Shown piece by piece: positions 19,508-30,549 of a stretch of DNA of 64,000 bases; the stretch's first letter is position 1, and each line of letters begins with the position of its first letter. This stretch comes from Tolypocladium sp. Sup5 PDA-1. Taxonomy: Eukaryota > Ascomycota > Sordariomycetes > Hypocreales > Ophiocordycipitaceae. The notes under the pieces are model-generated. The model searched no databases, was not told the DNA's origin, and saw only the letters and a list, made by a program, of their open reading frames with translations. The stretch spans positions 558,001 to 622,000 of the forward strand of contig JPHH03000008.1 of the NCBI GenBank assembly GCA_000750105.3, given 5' to 3'. The position numbers and the translations under genes were made by a program.

Positions 19508-21548
19508 CTATGTTGGCTTGGGCGGAGTGCCCGAGAAGGTCGCTACCGGCCCGGAGATGCCCACGCATACATAGATGTTCGCCCACATGGTAGAGCAATC
19601 CGGCGCTGCGGCTGGATTCCACTTATAAAAGTCCCTGCGAGGGGGTTCAAGTCAGTTTAGTAGAGTGATTTTCGGGGACGGCTAATAGTTACGTACTCGA
19701 TGGTAATGCCGGCGTCGTGGGAAATCTGCCAGCATCCGTCGCCCGGCTTCACAAAGTAGAATCTCCGGCAACCAGCAGTCATTGGGGCCTGCGGGTACGT
19801 GTTACAAACGAGACAATATTGAGTATAGGCCATGGATAAATATACTCACCTGGATCGGCTGCGGAGTGGAGATGGGGGCCTCGCTGGTTGTCGTCGCAGG
19901 CTGCGATGTGGTGGAAGACGACAGGCTCGTGGAACTTGGCGGCTTAGTAGAAGATGCGGTGGAAGTATCCGGGAACGCAGTTGAGGGAGGCAGTGGCGTT
20001 GTTCTCGTCGTGGGCGTGCCGGGGACGGCCACGCAGTACCAGTAGCCGACCTGCGTAGCTGGTTAGCTGGATGACACGGAACATCAAGGCCAGGACAGAT
20101 CAAGTCACTCACCCGCAATCCCGAGCAGTCGCCTCCAACAGCGGGATTCCATGCTTTGAAGTCCTTGTCGGAGAAGGACCCAAACATGGTGACAATGTCA
20201 GTGCAGGTGTCGCCGTCGGTGGTCTTATACCAAGACACGCAGTTCGAGGCCGAGTCGGGCGGCACGGGTGACGGCTTGGCCTTGACGGTCGGCGGCTGGG
20301 GGAGGTTACCGTCAGAGTAGGCGCCGACGCAATAGTAGTTGTTTGCCCAGAGCCCATTGCAGTTGCCGGCGAGCACGGGGTTCCAGCCAAAGAACTGGTC
20401 GCGGGTGATTTCGCGGTGCTCGGCGAGGATGTTGTCGCACGTGTTGCCCGGCTCTGCCTTGTGAAAGTTTACGCAGTTGGTGGGCATCGGGCCTTGCGAC
20501 GGCGTGGGCGTGAAGCTCGAGTTGACCGGTGGCAGAGGCTGGGGAGTCCACGAGACGTAGGGCGGCAGTGTGGCGTTCGCGGCGGTGGGAAGCGCAATAG
20601 TAAGGCCGGTCTGGGGCTGGATGCCGACGCAGACGTAGTAGTTGACGAACAGGCCGGAGCAGTCCGTGCCGACAGCGGGATTCCATGCGAAGCTGTGGCA
20701 TCAAACTGTCAGTCACTGCGTTTCGGGAACTCAATAACCTCAATGCGAAAAGGGGGAGCCTACAAGTCTGCCATGGTCATCCATGTTCTATATATGTACC
20801 AGATGGCGCGGCAGTCTTGGTTTCCGGAAACAAGGTGCCAGTTATTGCAGAAGCTAGGCTGGCCCGCCTGCGTCTTTGTTGGCGGCCAGGTGGTGTTGTC
20901 GATCGTGGGAGTGCTGATGATCCAGCTCGTGACAGGGTGGCGGACCGAGTAAGTCGAGTTGAACGACGACGTCGTCGTGGTAGTAGAGGACTGGCTTGTG
21001 GTTGTGATGGGAGGCCCAAGCCCAACGCAGTAGGCGTAGTTGGGCCAGAAGTTGTTGACGCAGTCCTTGGAGACGGCGGGATTGTATTGCAGGAACTGAG
21101 AGTGGCTGATGCCGTACTTGCTCTCGAGCGTGCCGCAGTCCTCGCCCGCCTTGACAAGATGCCACGAGTTGCAATTCGCGGGTGTACCCGTAAAGGTCGG
21201 CCCCGGCGGGCTGGTGATGGGTGTCGTCGCCGTCGTTGTTGTCTTGGTACTCGTCTTGGTCGTGCTGGTAGGTACGACGGCGCCGACGCCGACGCAGTAG
21301 GCGTAGTCAGGCCAGAAGTTTGTGATGCAGTCATTGGAGACGGCCGGATTCCAGGTGAGAAACTGGGGATGGCTGATGCTATACTTGCTCTCGAGCGTGG
21401 CGCAGGAGTCGCCCTTCTTGACGACGTGCCAGCGGTTGCAGTTGGAGGGGACTCCCGGTTGCGTTGGGCCGGGCGGCGTTGTCCCCTGGGCGAGAACGAC
21501 GCCCGCGGCGCCGACCACGGTGAGCAAGAGGTTGGAGAGTAGAGTCAT
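19508..21548 (-). CDS. Secreted protein with six LysM domains
   Basis: A 594-residue protein from five exons: 21548-20764, 20692-20113, 20050-19850, 19788-19697 and 19634-19508. All joins are in frame with GT..AG. A signal peptide (MTLLSNLLLTVVGAAGVVLA) precedes six LysM modules at about 37-89, 126-178, 234-287, 335-387, 413-464 and 529-580, separated by Thr/Ser/Pro linkers. Each module shows the fungal pattern of a Cys near W/F-[HY], GDxC or equivalent, WNPAV..DC and YxCVG, so each probably forms its own disulfides. LysM domains bind chitin oligomers and peptidoglycan; secreted fungal multi-LysM proteins can shield hyphal chitin or sequester fragments from host receptors. Module 3 lacks the usual GD before its cysteine (GNQDC). 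It is divergent from the astacin-like protease and belongs to a group of secreted chitin-related genes. Role in host interaction is inferred. Confidence 0.88.
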
Positions 21549-21959
21549 GGCTGCTCCGCTGCTGCTGCTGCTGCTTGCCTACGCTCCTGGCGTCATGTAC
21601 ATGTGAGCCTCTGAATGATCTGTTGGCGATACAGGGTTAGTTTACTGTCTCTCAAGGAAGGGGAAGAAACAGAAGCAACCTGCTGGGACGAATCTCGAAA
21701 GACACGGAGTCGGGGTAGGCCGATAGACTGGAGGGGTCACAGAGAGGGCACATGCAACGAGTCGGGAGGCGGACGATTCGATATCCCCCGACCCGAGTCA
21801 GGTATGCCACTGTCTGCTTGTCTGGTCAACAGCTGCCTGCTCCTTGAATCAAATCACATGGATGGAGTCCCCCTGAGCAAAGAAGATGTTGGCCATGTTA
21901 GTCGTGGCCTTGTTCGTCGGTTCAAGCCGACCTATCTAGCGACGCAATATAGCCACGGG

Positions 21960-22015
21960 CGAACTACTGCCGGCGAAGGTTGTATGTCGAACTAGTGCTG
22001 ACGAAGGTTGTATGC
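21960..22015. repeat. Imperfect 28-bp tandem repeat
   Basis: Two abutting copies, 21960-21987 and 21988-22015, share CGAACTA at the start and CGAAGGTTGTATG at the end with about four differences. They lie in the promoter region shared by the LysM and astacin-like genes. Confidence 0.75.
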
Positions 22016-22335
22016 ATAAGAGCGCCTGACCAATCTCCCATGCATGCGTGACTGGGATCGTTGAGAACATTTTGTCTCGCACTGTACTTCACGGGGTTCA
22101 CGCCAAGCTCCGAGCGAACGAAGAAAGCGAATTGACCCCGCTTACCCCTTTCTTAACGTTAATTCATGCATGATAGTCGCGTGGGGGCGAGTGGCGGCCA
22201 GCTCGGCATATAGGATCATAGGACCAACAACCCTAGTCTAGGAGTGATGCAAATTACGGAGTTTACCTAGATAAGCTTATCCCGACTTAAGACTGCATGT
22301 AAGATGAACATTGGACGCCCAAAGCAGGTACGGCT

Positions 22336-22393
22336 ATACCCCAAATGGGCAACACCTGGTTCGCGTGGCTATGGTGATACCCCAAATGGGCAA
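22336..22393. repeat. 17-bp exact direct repeat
   Basis: ATACCCCAAATGGGCAA occurs at 22336-22352 and again at 22377-22393, 41 bp apart start to start. The core CCCCAAATGGG includes a short CCCAAATGGG near-palindrome. The copies are 430-490 bp upstream of the astacin-like start and could be a protein-binding site; that is inference. Confidence 0.7.
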
Positions 22394-22821
22394 TCCCCGG
22401 AGCTACTGCGTGCATGAAATGTTCCACTGAATCATTCTGTTGGTTCGACCTGCATGCACCTTCGAAGCTGACGAAAGTCTCAAGATCGTCATCGATGAAG
22501 CGTTGAGGTTCCGGGACCCCCAGGAACTAATGTCTGTACACCGGAATCCTACATGTACAGGTACATGGCTCGAGTGCTCCGTCGGGAGGTCAAGTGCCGC
22601 TCAGACTCTCTGGATACCGGCATCTAACAACTATTGACTCAAGGCTACTCCCCGCTTGTTGTCTCCTTCACCATTAGGTACGTTGAGTTCTGGGCTCTCA
22701 GCACTGGGCTACCTCTTTCCACCTCACTTTTCTCAATCAGAAGGGTTGTCTCAAACTCCATCAAGGATATCTCTTGGGAGGCTCCAGCCAAATCTTGACC
22801 AACGAGCAGCCAATTCTAACC

Positions 22822-23991
22822 ATGAGACGGCTCGTCCCCTCCCTCACCTTCGCGCTGCTCGCCTCCGGCGTCCACGCTGGCAACCAGCTGTGGGAGGGTT
22901 CCGTCAAGCTGCAGGCGCCGCACCCAGTAGAGTACCTCGCTCTCGACGCTGGAGGCTACGCCGCCAGGGACAACGCGAGCCACGATGCCATTACCAAGCG
23001 CTATGTCGCAATGTTTCCCAAGGCAGGCCCTGGCGCGTCCAAACTCTGGCCCGACAAGACCATCAGCTTCTGCTACGAAACTCAAGAGGCGAGCGACCGG
23101 CTCGCCGACTACTTCTTCGAGGCCATACGCAAGTGGCAGCGAGCGGGCCTCTCCAGGGAAGTCTACAAGTACGTCGAGGCGGCAAAGCCAGGAAGCGACT
23201 GCGTCAACAACCGACAACGAAGCAAGATGCTCGCCATCTCGTTCAACACCGAAGGCAGGCTGGAGACCACCTTCGGCATGCGATCTCTCGACGAGAGAGA
23301 TCCTGCAAACAAGGGCCCGTATACGACTCTGTCAGATAAGACGAATATCGGCATGCTCGATGTCACGGCCAACATCGCCCACGAGATCGGGCACGCCTGG
23401 GGGCTGACCCACGAGCACCAGAATATCTATTTTTGGCTTCCAGACCTTGGCGAAGGACCCATGACAAGCGCACCTTTTAGCGAAGCCAGATTCGACTGTA
23501 AAGCTCTGAAGGACTATCTGGAGGTCTACAATCGCGTCGCCAAGGATTCCCCGACCGATATTCCGGACCTCTGCCGCAGTCGTAGTGTCGCTGCTAGGCA
23601 CGGCTTCTCTGCCGCCGAGTGGCTTCCCATCCGGGAACAGATGACTCTCGAGATTGGCCGAGCCAACCGCGGCAGCGACGACGTCGACTGGGATTCCATC
23701 ATGATCTACCCCTCTGGAGCGGGAGGCAAAGGTGATGCCGCACCGCCAGCCGCCGGCCAGGCCTTGGGCGCCAATGACCATCGCCAAAACGTCCTCACGC
23801 GCAGGGACGGCAGCAGAATTATGGGCAACTACGACCCGTCGTCCCGTGATGTCGAAGGTATTCGCAGGCTGTATGAGGACACTAGCTTCCCTCAAGGCAA
23901 CCCAGTTCTTCCCAATAGCAAGGAGAGCAAGTTTTTCGACAAGTTTAGCACAGGGTTCAAGAAGGCCAAGTGCGCACTCAAGGGGAATTGA
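22822..23991 (+). CDS. Secreted astacin-like zinc metalloprotease (M12A type)
   Basis: A single-exon 389-residue protein. The start MRRLVPSLTFALLASGVHAG is a good signal peptide; 16 further in-frame codons upstream are rejected because they precede the secretory signal. The metzincin zinc motif HEIGHAWGLTHEH gives ligands His187, His191 and His197 with catalytic Glu188. A Met-turn, SIMIYPSG, is at 292-299. Cysteines suggest disulfides. Astacin-type proteases cleave extracellular proteins; fungal members are secreted and common in insect, nematode or plant pathogens. The long gap between the zinc motif and the Met-turn (about 95 residues) exceeds that of animal astacins and contains acidic and basic segments. 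Divergent from the LysM gene and convergent with the chitinase gene, so it is embedded in a block of secreted chitin-related genes. The substrate is unknown. Confidence 0.85.
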   Translation: MRRLVPSLTFALLASGVHAGNQLWEGSVKLQAPHPVEYLALDAGGYAARDNASHDAITKRYVAMFPKAGPGASKLWPDKTISFCYETQEASDRLADYFFEAIRKWQRAGLSREVYKYVEAAKPGSDCVNNRQRSKMLAISFNTEGRLETTFGMRSLDERDPANKGPYTTLSDKTNIGMLDVTANIAHEIGHAWGLTHEHQNIYFWLPDLGEGPMTSAPFSEARFDCKALKDYLEVYNRVAKDSPTDIPDLCRSRSVAARHGFSAAEWLPIREQMTLEIGRANRGSDDVDWDSIMIYPSGAGGKGDAAPPAAGQALGANDHRQNVLTRRDGSRIMGNYDPSSRDVEGIRRLYEDTSFPQGNPVLPNSKESKFFDKFSTGFKKAKCALKGN

Positions 23992-24386
23992 TTACGCCTT
24001 TCTCTGACGGGAATCTATGCAGGCTGTGTGTCTCTGAGGTGTTTTGTGTTTACGTTTTTGCTGTAGACATGGATACTAAGGCGCCGCTCGTGGTGTATAT
24101 GTAGGCATCTTCATTTTGGTAGCGTACCTTGCAATATTATTCGCTTCCTTGGCAATTTTACTTGCACGTTCGGATACGCTGCGGCAGCGTAGTCAGCATC
24201 CGATATTTTTCTATGGGCAAGACCACATACAAAGTCTATCGAAACGAAAGCAGGCAGTATTCGCCTCGCTGGCGTGCCAAGTCCTCCAACCAAGCATGCA
24301 TCTAGTCCCATTTATAGAAGGAGCTGAAAAGGAATCATTCACTAGTATATTGATGTGTCTATATAAACAATTGACGCAAGAAATGA
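23992..24386. other. Convergent 3' spacer, nothing recognised
   Basis: The spacer between the astacin-like stop and the chitinase stop, which converge. It is AT-rich near 24110-24400 and contains no defensible gene; it presumably holds both 3' UTRs. Confidence 0.45.
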
Positions 24387-26411
24387 TTATTTCGGTATCG
24401 AAGGCCCTGTCCCCAGATTACAGACATAGCTGGTAGAGTTAACCACGACCGCCTTCGGCCGGTTGAGGTTGCCACCAAGCTCGTTGATCAGCGTCCCGTC
24501 GTCCAGATCAATTGCCCAGACCATGGTTCTGCAAGCACACGAAGCTGTTAGCCACCAATTTCCATGGGAATGTGACGAAAAGGAGGAAGGAAGGAAATCG
24601 AAGTACTCACCCCCCGAGGCACCGCCGGTTTGCAAAGTCTTGCTTCATTTTGAGTGTTTTGGCATCGTCCCAGCTCACCCACTGGTCCCGGTCCCACGTA
24701 ACGATCTGTACAGCCTCCTTCTCATAAAAGGTCTGCTTGCCACCCTTCTTAATGATGTCGTTGATCTCGGCCGCAGACAGCACGCCCGGTGTGCCGGTAC
24801 AGCGGCCCGCGCCGGCACCTGTTGCGTTCTTAAACGGGCAGCCTGGGGCCATGCAGTTTGGGTCGGCCATGGTGAAGCCTGCGCCGCCAGTTGTCAGAAC
24901 CTCGAGATTTGTGACAAGTTATAGGAGGAAGGTGCATGACGTACTTCTACCATAGAAGCCAAGGCCGAGGTTGACGCGCTCGGGGTTGACGTTGTTGCGC
25001 CAGAGCAGTTCGAGACCCAGGTTGATCTCGGTCAGGTTTGTATGCGCATAGGCAAAGGAGCCGATGGATCGGACGGTGCTGTCCCACGTGCCGTCTGGGG
25101 AAGAACGGTAAGCCTTTGTTTCGCATCAGTGCAGCAGTAGGGCAGCAGTAGGGTGCAGGGGCGGGCGTACGAATGTCGTAGGTCATCATGTTGAACCAAT
25201 CCAGCGACGGCTCCAGATCCTTGAGGTTGAACCCTCGCAGGTACCAGTAGCTGGCGGGCTGCATGTACCTGATTAGCACGAAACGGGTTCATCGATTGTT
25301 AGAGGCAGCTGGTAGGGACACCTACAATGGCAATGCTGATGCCAAACTTCTTGCCAGTGCCGTTGAGCCGTGCGCGAAGTCGTCGTAGCATCCGTGCGTA
25401 GTTGTCAAAGTCCTCTTTGATGCCGCCGCGGTCATCGGCTACTGGATACTACGAGCGGTGAGGGGAGAGTCAGCTCAGACAACCAAAGAAATGGAAGTAG
25501 GCATCTCAACTCACCTCCCAGTCAATATCGACGCCATCAAAGCCGTGCTGAAACATGAAGCTCACGAGCGACTCGAAAAAGGCGTCCTGCGTGGCGTCCG
25601 ACTTGGCCATGTCCGAAAAGGCCGTCCGGTACGGGCCCGGGTCGTTCATGGCCCACCCGCCAATGGCAATCCATACCTGCAGACCTGGCTGGCGGGCCTT
25701 GAGGTCAGTGACGGCGTCGTACTGCTTGGCCGTCTCGCCGTCCATGGGCGCGACGTGGAAGGTTTTGGGGTGGACGAGGGCAAAGGCAAAGTTGATGTGC
25801 GTATAGTAGCCCAGCGGGATATTGTCTGGCGTCATGGTGCCGCAGGGACGCTGAAGGTTCCAGCCCTCATAGTAGCCCACGGTCCGCTTGTCCGAGGTGC
25901 GCTGGCTGATGGAGCATTCGGGGCTCGCAACCTGTTTGCCCTTGCAGAAGTCTTCCGTCGTGCCACAGAAGCCAAAGGGACTGCAGCAGACGTTGAGCGG
26001 GCATGTCGCTGCTTCGGACCATTCTTTGCCCCAGCCGGGATCGCACTCGCTCTTCCACTCGCACTGCGAGGTGCATTTGCCGCGAGAGCAGTAGTCGGGG
26101 CCGGCGCCACACACGCCGTTGCCCTGGCCGTCGCTATGCAGATAACATGTGCGTTAGAAGCCGATCAAGACGAATCTATACCAATCTCAGAAGGATTGAA
26201 CAAACAGAGGACCACAGCAGCCGAGCTTGCATGGTTTTGTCTTGGAGCACGTGTAGTCGGGCGCCTCTTCAGCCTGAACGGCAACGAGGTCGGCGGACGG
26301 GGACGATACAAAGGCGCGAGCCGGAATGCCGCCGGCCGTGATGTCGAAGGCTCGCGCCCAGGCGACGCCGGCGCCTAGCTGAAGGGCCACAAAGGCCGTC
26401 GTTGCCAACAT
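24387..26411 (-). CDS. Secreted GH18 chitinase with chitin-binding module(s)
   Basis: A 531-residue protein from seven exons: 26411-26206, 26133-25515, 25448-25326, 25258-25171, 25094-24945, 24878-24611 and 24528-24387. Joins reproduce family sequence: GCCGPL-DGQGNGVCG, DIDWE-YPVADDR, ISIAI-PASYWYLRG, TYDI-HGTWD, FYGR-SFTMADPNC and CLGG-TMVWAIDLDD. After a signal peptide (MLATTAFVALQLGAGVAWARA) come one or two cysteine-rich segments; the second, CPLNVCCSPFGFCGTTEDFC, is a classical CBM18 (hevein-type). The TIM barrel has the complete DGVDIDWE motif with proton donor Glu275. GH18 enzymes cleave chitin beta-1,4 bonds with retention. The architecture resembles fungal subgroup C chitinases, thought to open fungal or host chitin, but those usually continue several hundred residues past the barrel; this one ends shortly after it (SYVCNLGTGPSIPK). 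The start ATG at 26411 is chosen at the signal peptide. Confidence 0.9.
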
Positions 26412-27189
26412 GTTTGTGGACAAACCTGGAGGCTTACTTGGGTGTTGTTGCTCACGTTTGGTCACGAAAGAGGTTCAGGCCTGCGACGACATGAAAGTAT
26501 GGCCACGATCAACGAGAAGAAGAAGGGCGTGAAGAGACCCCGGAAACATCGGCTCACTCAAGCACTCCTCGTCACGTACAAGGGGTACCTTTCCTTGGTA
26601 GTTGGTTGATTGGTTTATTCATTATGCGTTCAAGCTATGTACTTTGACGATGAGAGTATGTTCCCTTGTACCGATACTTGGACCAGCGTCATTTCTCATT
26701 TCTCCTTTTCCGCGCAGGGTCTCCGCCTCGCGACCCACACCGCCGACTCAGCCGGCCCCACTCTCGGCCTTGGCCCGGGCACCAGATGATTCGCACGGTG
26801 CAAGGGTTGCATTATTGGGTTGAAGGGGATGGATGAGCGTAATATTTTCGAACCGCATGTAAGCACATAGTTACTCGGCCGCTGCCTGATTAGGACATGT
26901 AAGGATTGTCCAAGACATGCAACCAAGGAATAAACTCAGAAAGTGGGATTGCAATCTTAAGGGCGGAACTGGGGGAGGGATAGTGAGCATCTCTGCCCGA
27001 GCAGGACGTACGGAGTATCTCCGACAGCTTACAGGCAGAGATGGAGCTTACCGGACGTATCCATGGCTGCACCCTCTGACCTTGTTTCCTCTTGCGTTCC
27101 TCTTTTCGCCCTTCCCTTCACTAACGTGTTCGTTGTGAGAGGAGCTCACTTGGCGAAACGAAGAGTCTTCGAAAGAAACAAACTTGGCC
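26412..27189. other. Divergent promoter region of chitinase and SGNH genes
   Basis: A 778-bp head-to-head spacer. It has no credible gene; two short pyrimidine-rich tracts flank the outward starts. Shared regulation of the two secreted enzymes is possible but not shown. Confidence 0.45.
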
Positions 27190-29302
27190 ATGCCCTCAAA
27201 GACGCGGTGGCTACTGGCCGCCGCCATATGGCCGGCGTTGTCGGTCTCGTATGCGATCAACAGCATTGGCCTCGCCAACGAGACTGGCGACGAGACGACG
27301 CCTGCGGTCACCTCTCCGTTGCTGGCGAAGCGCGCAGATGACAACCTTGTGAAGCTCGACTTTGTCCAGCGCTGGGCGGCCATCGGCGACAGCTTCACCG
27401 CGGGCATCGGCTCCGGCAAGCGAGCGGGCCTACCTCCCGCCGACTCGGCCGACTGGCTGTGCTCTCGTTACACCTATACGTGGCCGCAAATTGTCGACCG
27501 CGCCATAGGCTCGGGCAGGAAGGACTTTCAGTATACTGCGTGCAGCGGCGATCGCTCCGAGGGCATTTACAAGCAGGCGCAGAGTCTCCAAGGGGACCTC
27601 GACGTCGTCATGATGACGGCGGGCGGAAACGACCTGTGTTTGGTAGGCCACCTAGATGTGCCAATGTGCAAGATGAAAGACTGTCTGCTAACAAGCTCAA
27701 CAGGCCGCCATGATCCGCCAGTGCGTCATGTTGCCGTATGGCGGCGAGGGCAAGTGCACAGAGCTCATCAACAAGGCGCAGGAGAACATCGACAGCATCC
27801 TCAAGGGCAACATTCGCGACATCCTCAACGCGCTCAAACCCAAGATGAAGAAGGGGGGCATCGTCGTCTACAACGGCTACGCACCCTTCTTCAACACTGA
27901 AAACGAGGACTGCGCCGATTCATCCAAGCAAAACTGGGCGCTGCCCGAGTTCTGGTCCTGGAAGTACTGGACCGGTAACCCGCTGCGCCTCACCGTGGAC
28001 CGTCGCAAGAAGTTCAACACGCTCGTCGACAACATCAACAAGGCCATCCTCGAGGTGGTGACAGAGTTCCAGAAGGACAGGGATAAGAAGTTTGACATTG
28101 AGTTCTCTGACTGGAGCGGCTGGCCCGCCGAGGTTGACGGCCAGATGTGCTCGCCGAAGAGCGACGGCCACTACCCGGACCCGAAGCAGCCCGAGCTGCA
28201 GTTCTTCAAGGGTAATACCTACATCCGGCCATTCACCGGCCACGACGGCCTCAAGAGGCGCGAGCTCTATGGGGAGGACAGCCACCCTGATGATCACGTT
28301 GATGCGATCAAGGAATCACTCGAGCGCATCAACATGTACGACTCGCTCCTGTACAAGTCGCCAGACCCGCGCGCCGCAGCCTTACACAGGCTCGACCCTC
28401 GCGCCCCTTCGCCGCCCAGCTGTCCGGGCGACGGCGGCTTCGACGCGACCTTGGGACTAGGCCTGCCGGACACCTTTGGCATGAACTTCCACCCCAACGA
28501 AAAGGGCCACGAGACGATAGCCGCATTTTCCCTGGCGAACCTCGCCTACGCCAAGGCTGCCCAAGACGGCAAGGGCGGCGACATGTGCAATGTCCAAAAG
28601 GACGACTTCGTCTGCTGGCAAAAAGAGGGCCGCAAGGCCTTTGTCAGTTAGGACCGCCTCGACATCAACTACAAAGACTTCTGCGACAACGTCAAGCCCC
28701 CGGACAACACGGTCAACTGGAAGTGGGAGAAGTCGTACCACGAGAAGACGCCCGAGGAGGTGCAGTTTGTGATTCAGCTGAGCGACGGCGCCTCCTCCTT
28801 TGACCCCAAGTTGTGCAAGGAGTCGTTTGACCGCATTATCAACTCGTGCGATGGCAACGACCCAAACAACCCCATGAACTTGAAGTTTGGCGGCAAGTAC
28901 GTGCGAGGCGGCTACACATACGAGGTCAATCCCAAGAAGGACCGCAAGCTCTTCACGCGGACCGACGGCTCGTGCCAGGGGTGGTACAAGGGCATCTTCT
29001 CGTCGTATACCATCTACGGCCAGGGCTGGGCCGGATGGGACTACGGCCAAGAGACCCTGATGCCCAAAGCCAAGAGCTGCATCGGCGGCGGCCTGACGGC
29101 GTGGGAGTTTGAATACTACGACAAGCCTGAGGACCACGACGGCTGGGAGTGGCGTGCCTTCTTTCGGACGCCCATCTGGGTGAATGCGCGGTGCTTCAAC
29201 AACCTCAAGGTGCAGAAAGGGGCCGGCGGTTACACCCACAAGTGGAAAGACAACGCTTCGGACGAGAAGTATGGGGATGTTGGATGCACTGGGAGCGGCT
29301 AA
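27190..29302 (+). pseudogene. Secreted SGNH/GDSL hydrolase interrupted by an in-frame TAG
   Basis: Exons 27190-27642 and 27704 onward, with intron 27643-27703 (GTAGGC..CAACAG); the join reads GGNDLCL-AAMIRQC. The signal peptide is MPSKTRWLLAAAIWPALSVSYA, followed by a possible Kex2 site (LAKR, 45-48). The SGNH blocks are complete: GDSFTAG with Ser68, GGND with Asn147, and NFHPNEKGH near the end. The first frame stops at TAG 28649-28651 after 466 residues, but the same frame continues without another stop to 29302 (217 codons). The continuation begins DRLDINYKDFCDN and includes IQLSDGASSFDPKLCKESFD and WEWRAFFRTPIWVNARCFNN. The readable length is about 683 residues. So either the C-terminal domain has been lost by a nonsense change, the TAG is read through, or it is an error. 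A truncated but active esterase remains possible because the catalytic part is intact. Substrate unknown. Confidence 0.8.
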
Positions 29303-30549
29303 AGGCGTGACCGAGAGCGACTACATGTAGACGCAGGTTGCGCACATGTAGCTGGCAAATAGCCATTCCGGTGCTTTGTAAATGAGACCTGTTGATGCAT
29401 ATATTGTGCGTGTATGTTCCCCTCCCCATCTTCAAGTGCAGTCTACCAACGAGTACACGATTGGTATGCACTCGTGATTTCGGCTGGGACAGCTCAACTC
29501 TTGACAGGCATTCATCGTCGCATACCCTTTCCAATCGCTTGGTGCAAGTGACCTTGTCAGTGGGAGCAGTCTCCTAAACGCCATGTCATAGAGGGAAAGT
29601 ACAGTCTCATTCACGACTATGACTCTACAAGGAGGCTAAATAATGATAACAACATGAAACCGCCGACTCAGCCCACCAGCTCGAAACCAAATCGAGGTAA
29701 ATTTATCGGCACCATGTCTCTGACAGCATCAGTTCCACCTCCATTAACCACCCTCAGCTTGACGCAGGTCACCGTCTGCGCCTGATCTGACGACGACGTG
29801 TGTGATCCGAGTGATGCACGTCGAGGCTTGGACCAGCGAGGCAGGACAGGCTCCAAGGGCCTCGACGGCAATGGCGCGAAGCATGTGGTTTAGTATAGAA
29901 AAGTTTACTCTCTAAGAGCCATGAGAAATGTGCTTATGGAGAAAAGAAGGAGCAATACGTACACGATTTTCTCGACCTCTTCGGTAACTTTACGTTAGCT
30001 TTATTATTGGCTACCAGAAGGAGTGGAGATGCCTTCCCACGGCACTCGCCCACCCCTACCCGTCCTACCCCACACGTCCACTGTATGTAGGGCGCCCACC
30101 GCCCCCTCCCCGTTAGCGCAGTTGGCGATGGGGGCGTGCGACTGGATTATGAATCGTCAGCGGCTGATTGGAGGGGCCGTGTGCAAGGTATATAGGGCTG
30201 GCGCTCCCTCGGGCGACGACAACCTGCGGTACGGATAGCTCCAGCAGCTCCAACTGCTGATTTAATTTCTCGTCAAAAGCAACGCTACGTCGTGTGCTAC
30301 CCTGGACCCCACGTCGCGTGTAGGGTAATAGTCGCTGGGCGCATCGGACGGTTCTCGACGTCATCGCGATATCAGACGGCAACGTCTTTCATTGTCGCCT
30401 GACAACAAAAAAACACCACTACGAAGCACGACCGCGCCGGCCATTCACTCGACATCCCTGGCCTTTAAACTACCGACACACCTCGCGAACAACCACACTC
30501 AGACATCCGCCACTTACACACGGTGACACGGGCATCACGATTCACCACC
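29303..30549. other. Gene-free spacer, nothing recognised
   Basis: About 1.25 kb between the SGNH locus and the next plus-strand gene. Stops occur in all frames, and the short open frames on either strand have no domain. The right part (about 30400-30540) is rich in CA and pyrimidines and probably is the promoter and leader of the downstream gene. Confidence 0.4.

Larger units (their letters stand above)
21549..22821. other. Divergent promoter region of the LysM and astacin-like genes, with short repeats
   Basis: A 1.27-kb head-to-head spacer. It contains an imperfect 28-bp tandem repeat (21960-22015) and an exact 17-bp direct repeat (22336-22352 and 22377-22393). No credible coding sequence; short open frames here have no family character. 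Confidence 0.45.

Noticed and set aside
19621..19680. A GGGGGTTCAAGTCAG string resembling a tRNA T-arm.
   Set aside because: No acceptor stem, D-arm or anticodon arm at the right spacing; the sequence is part of an intron of the LysM gene.
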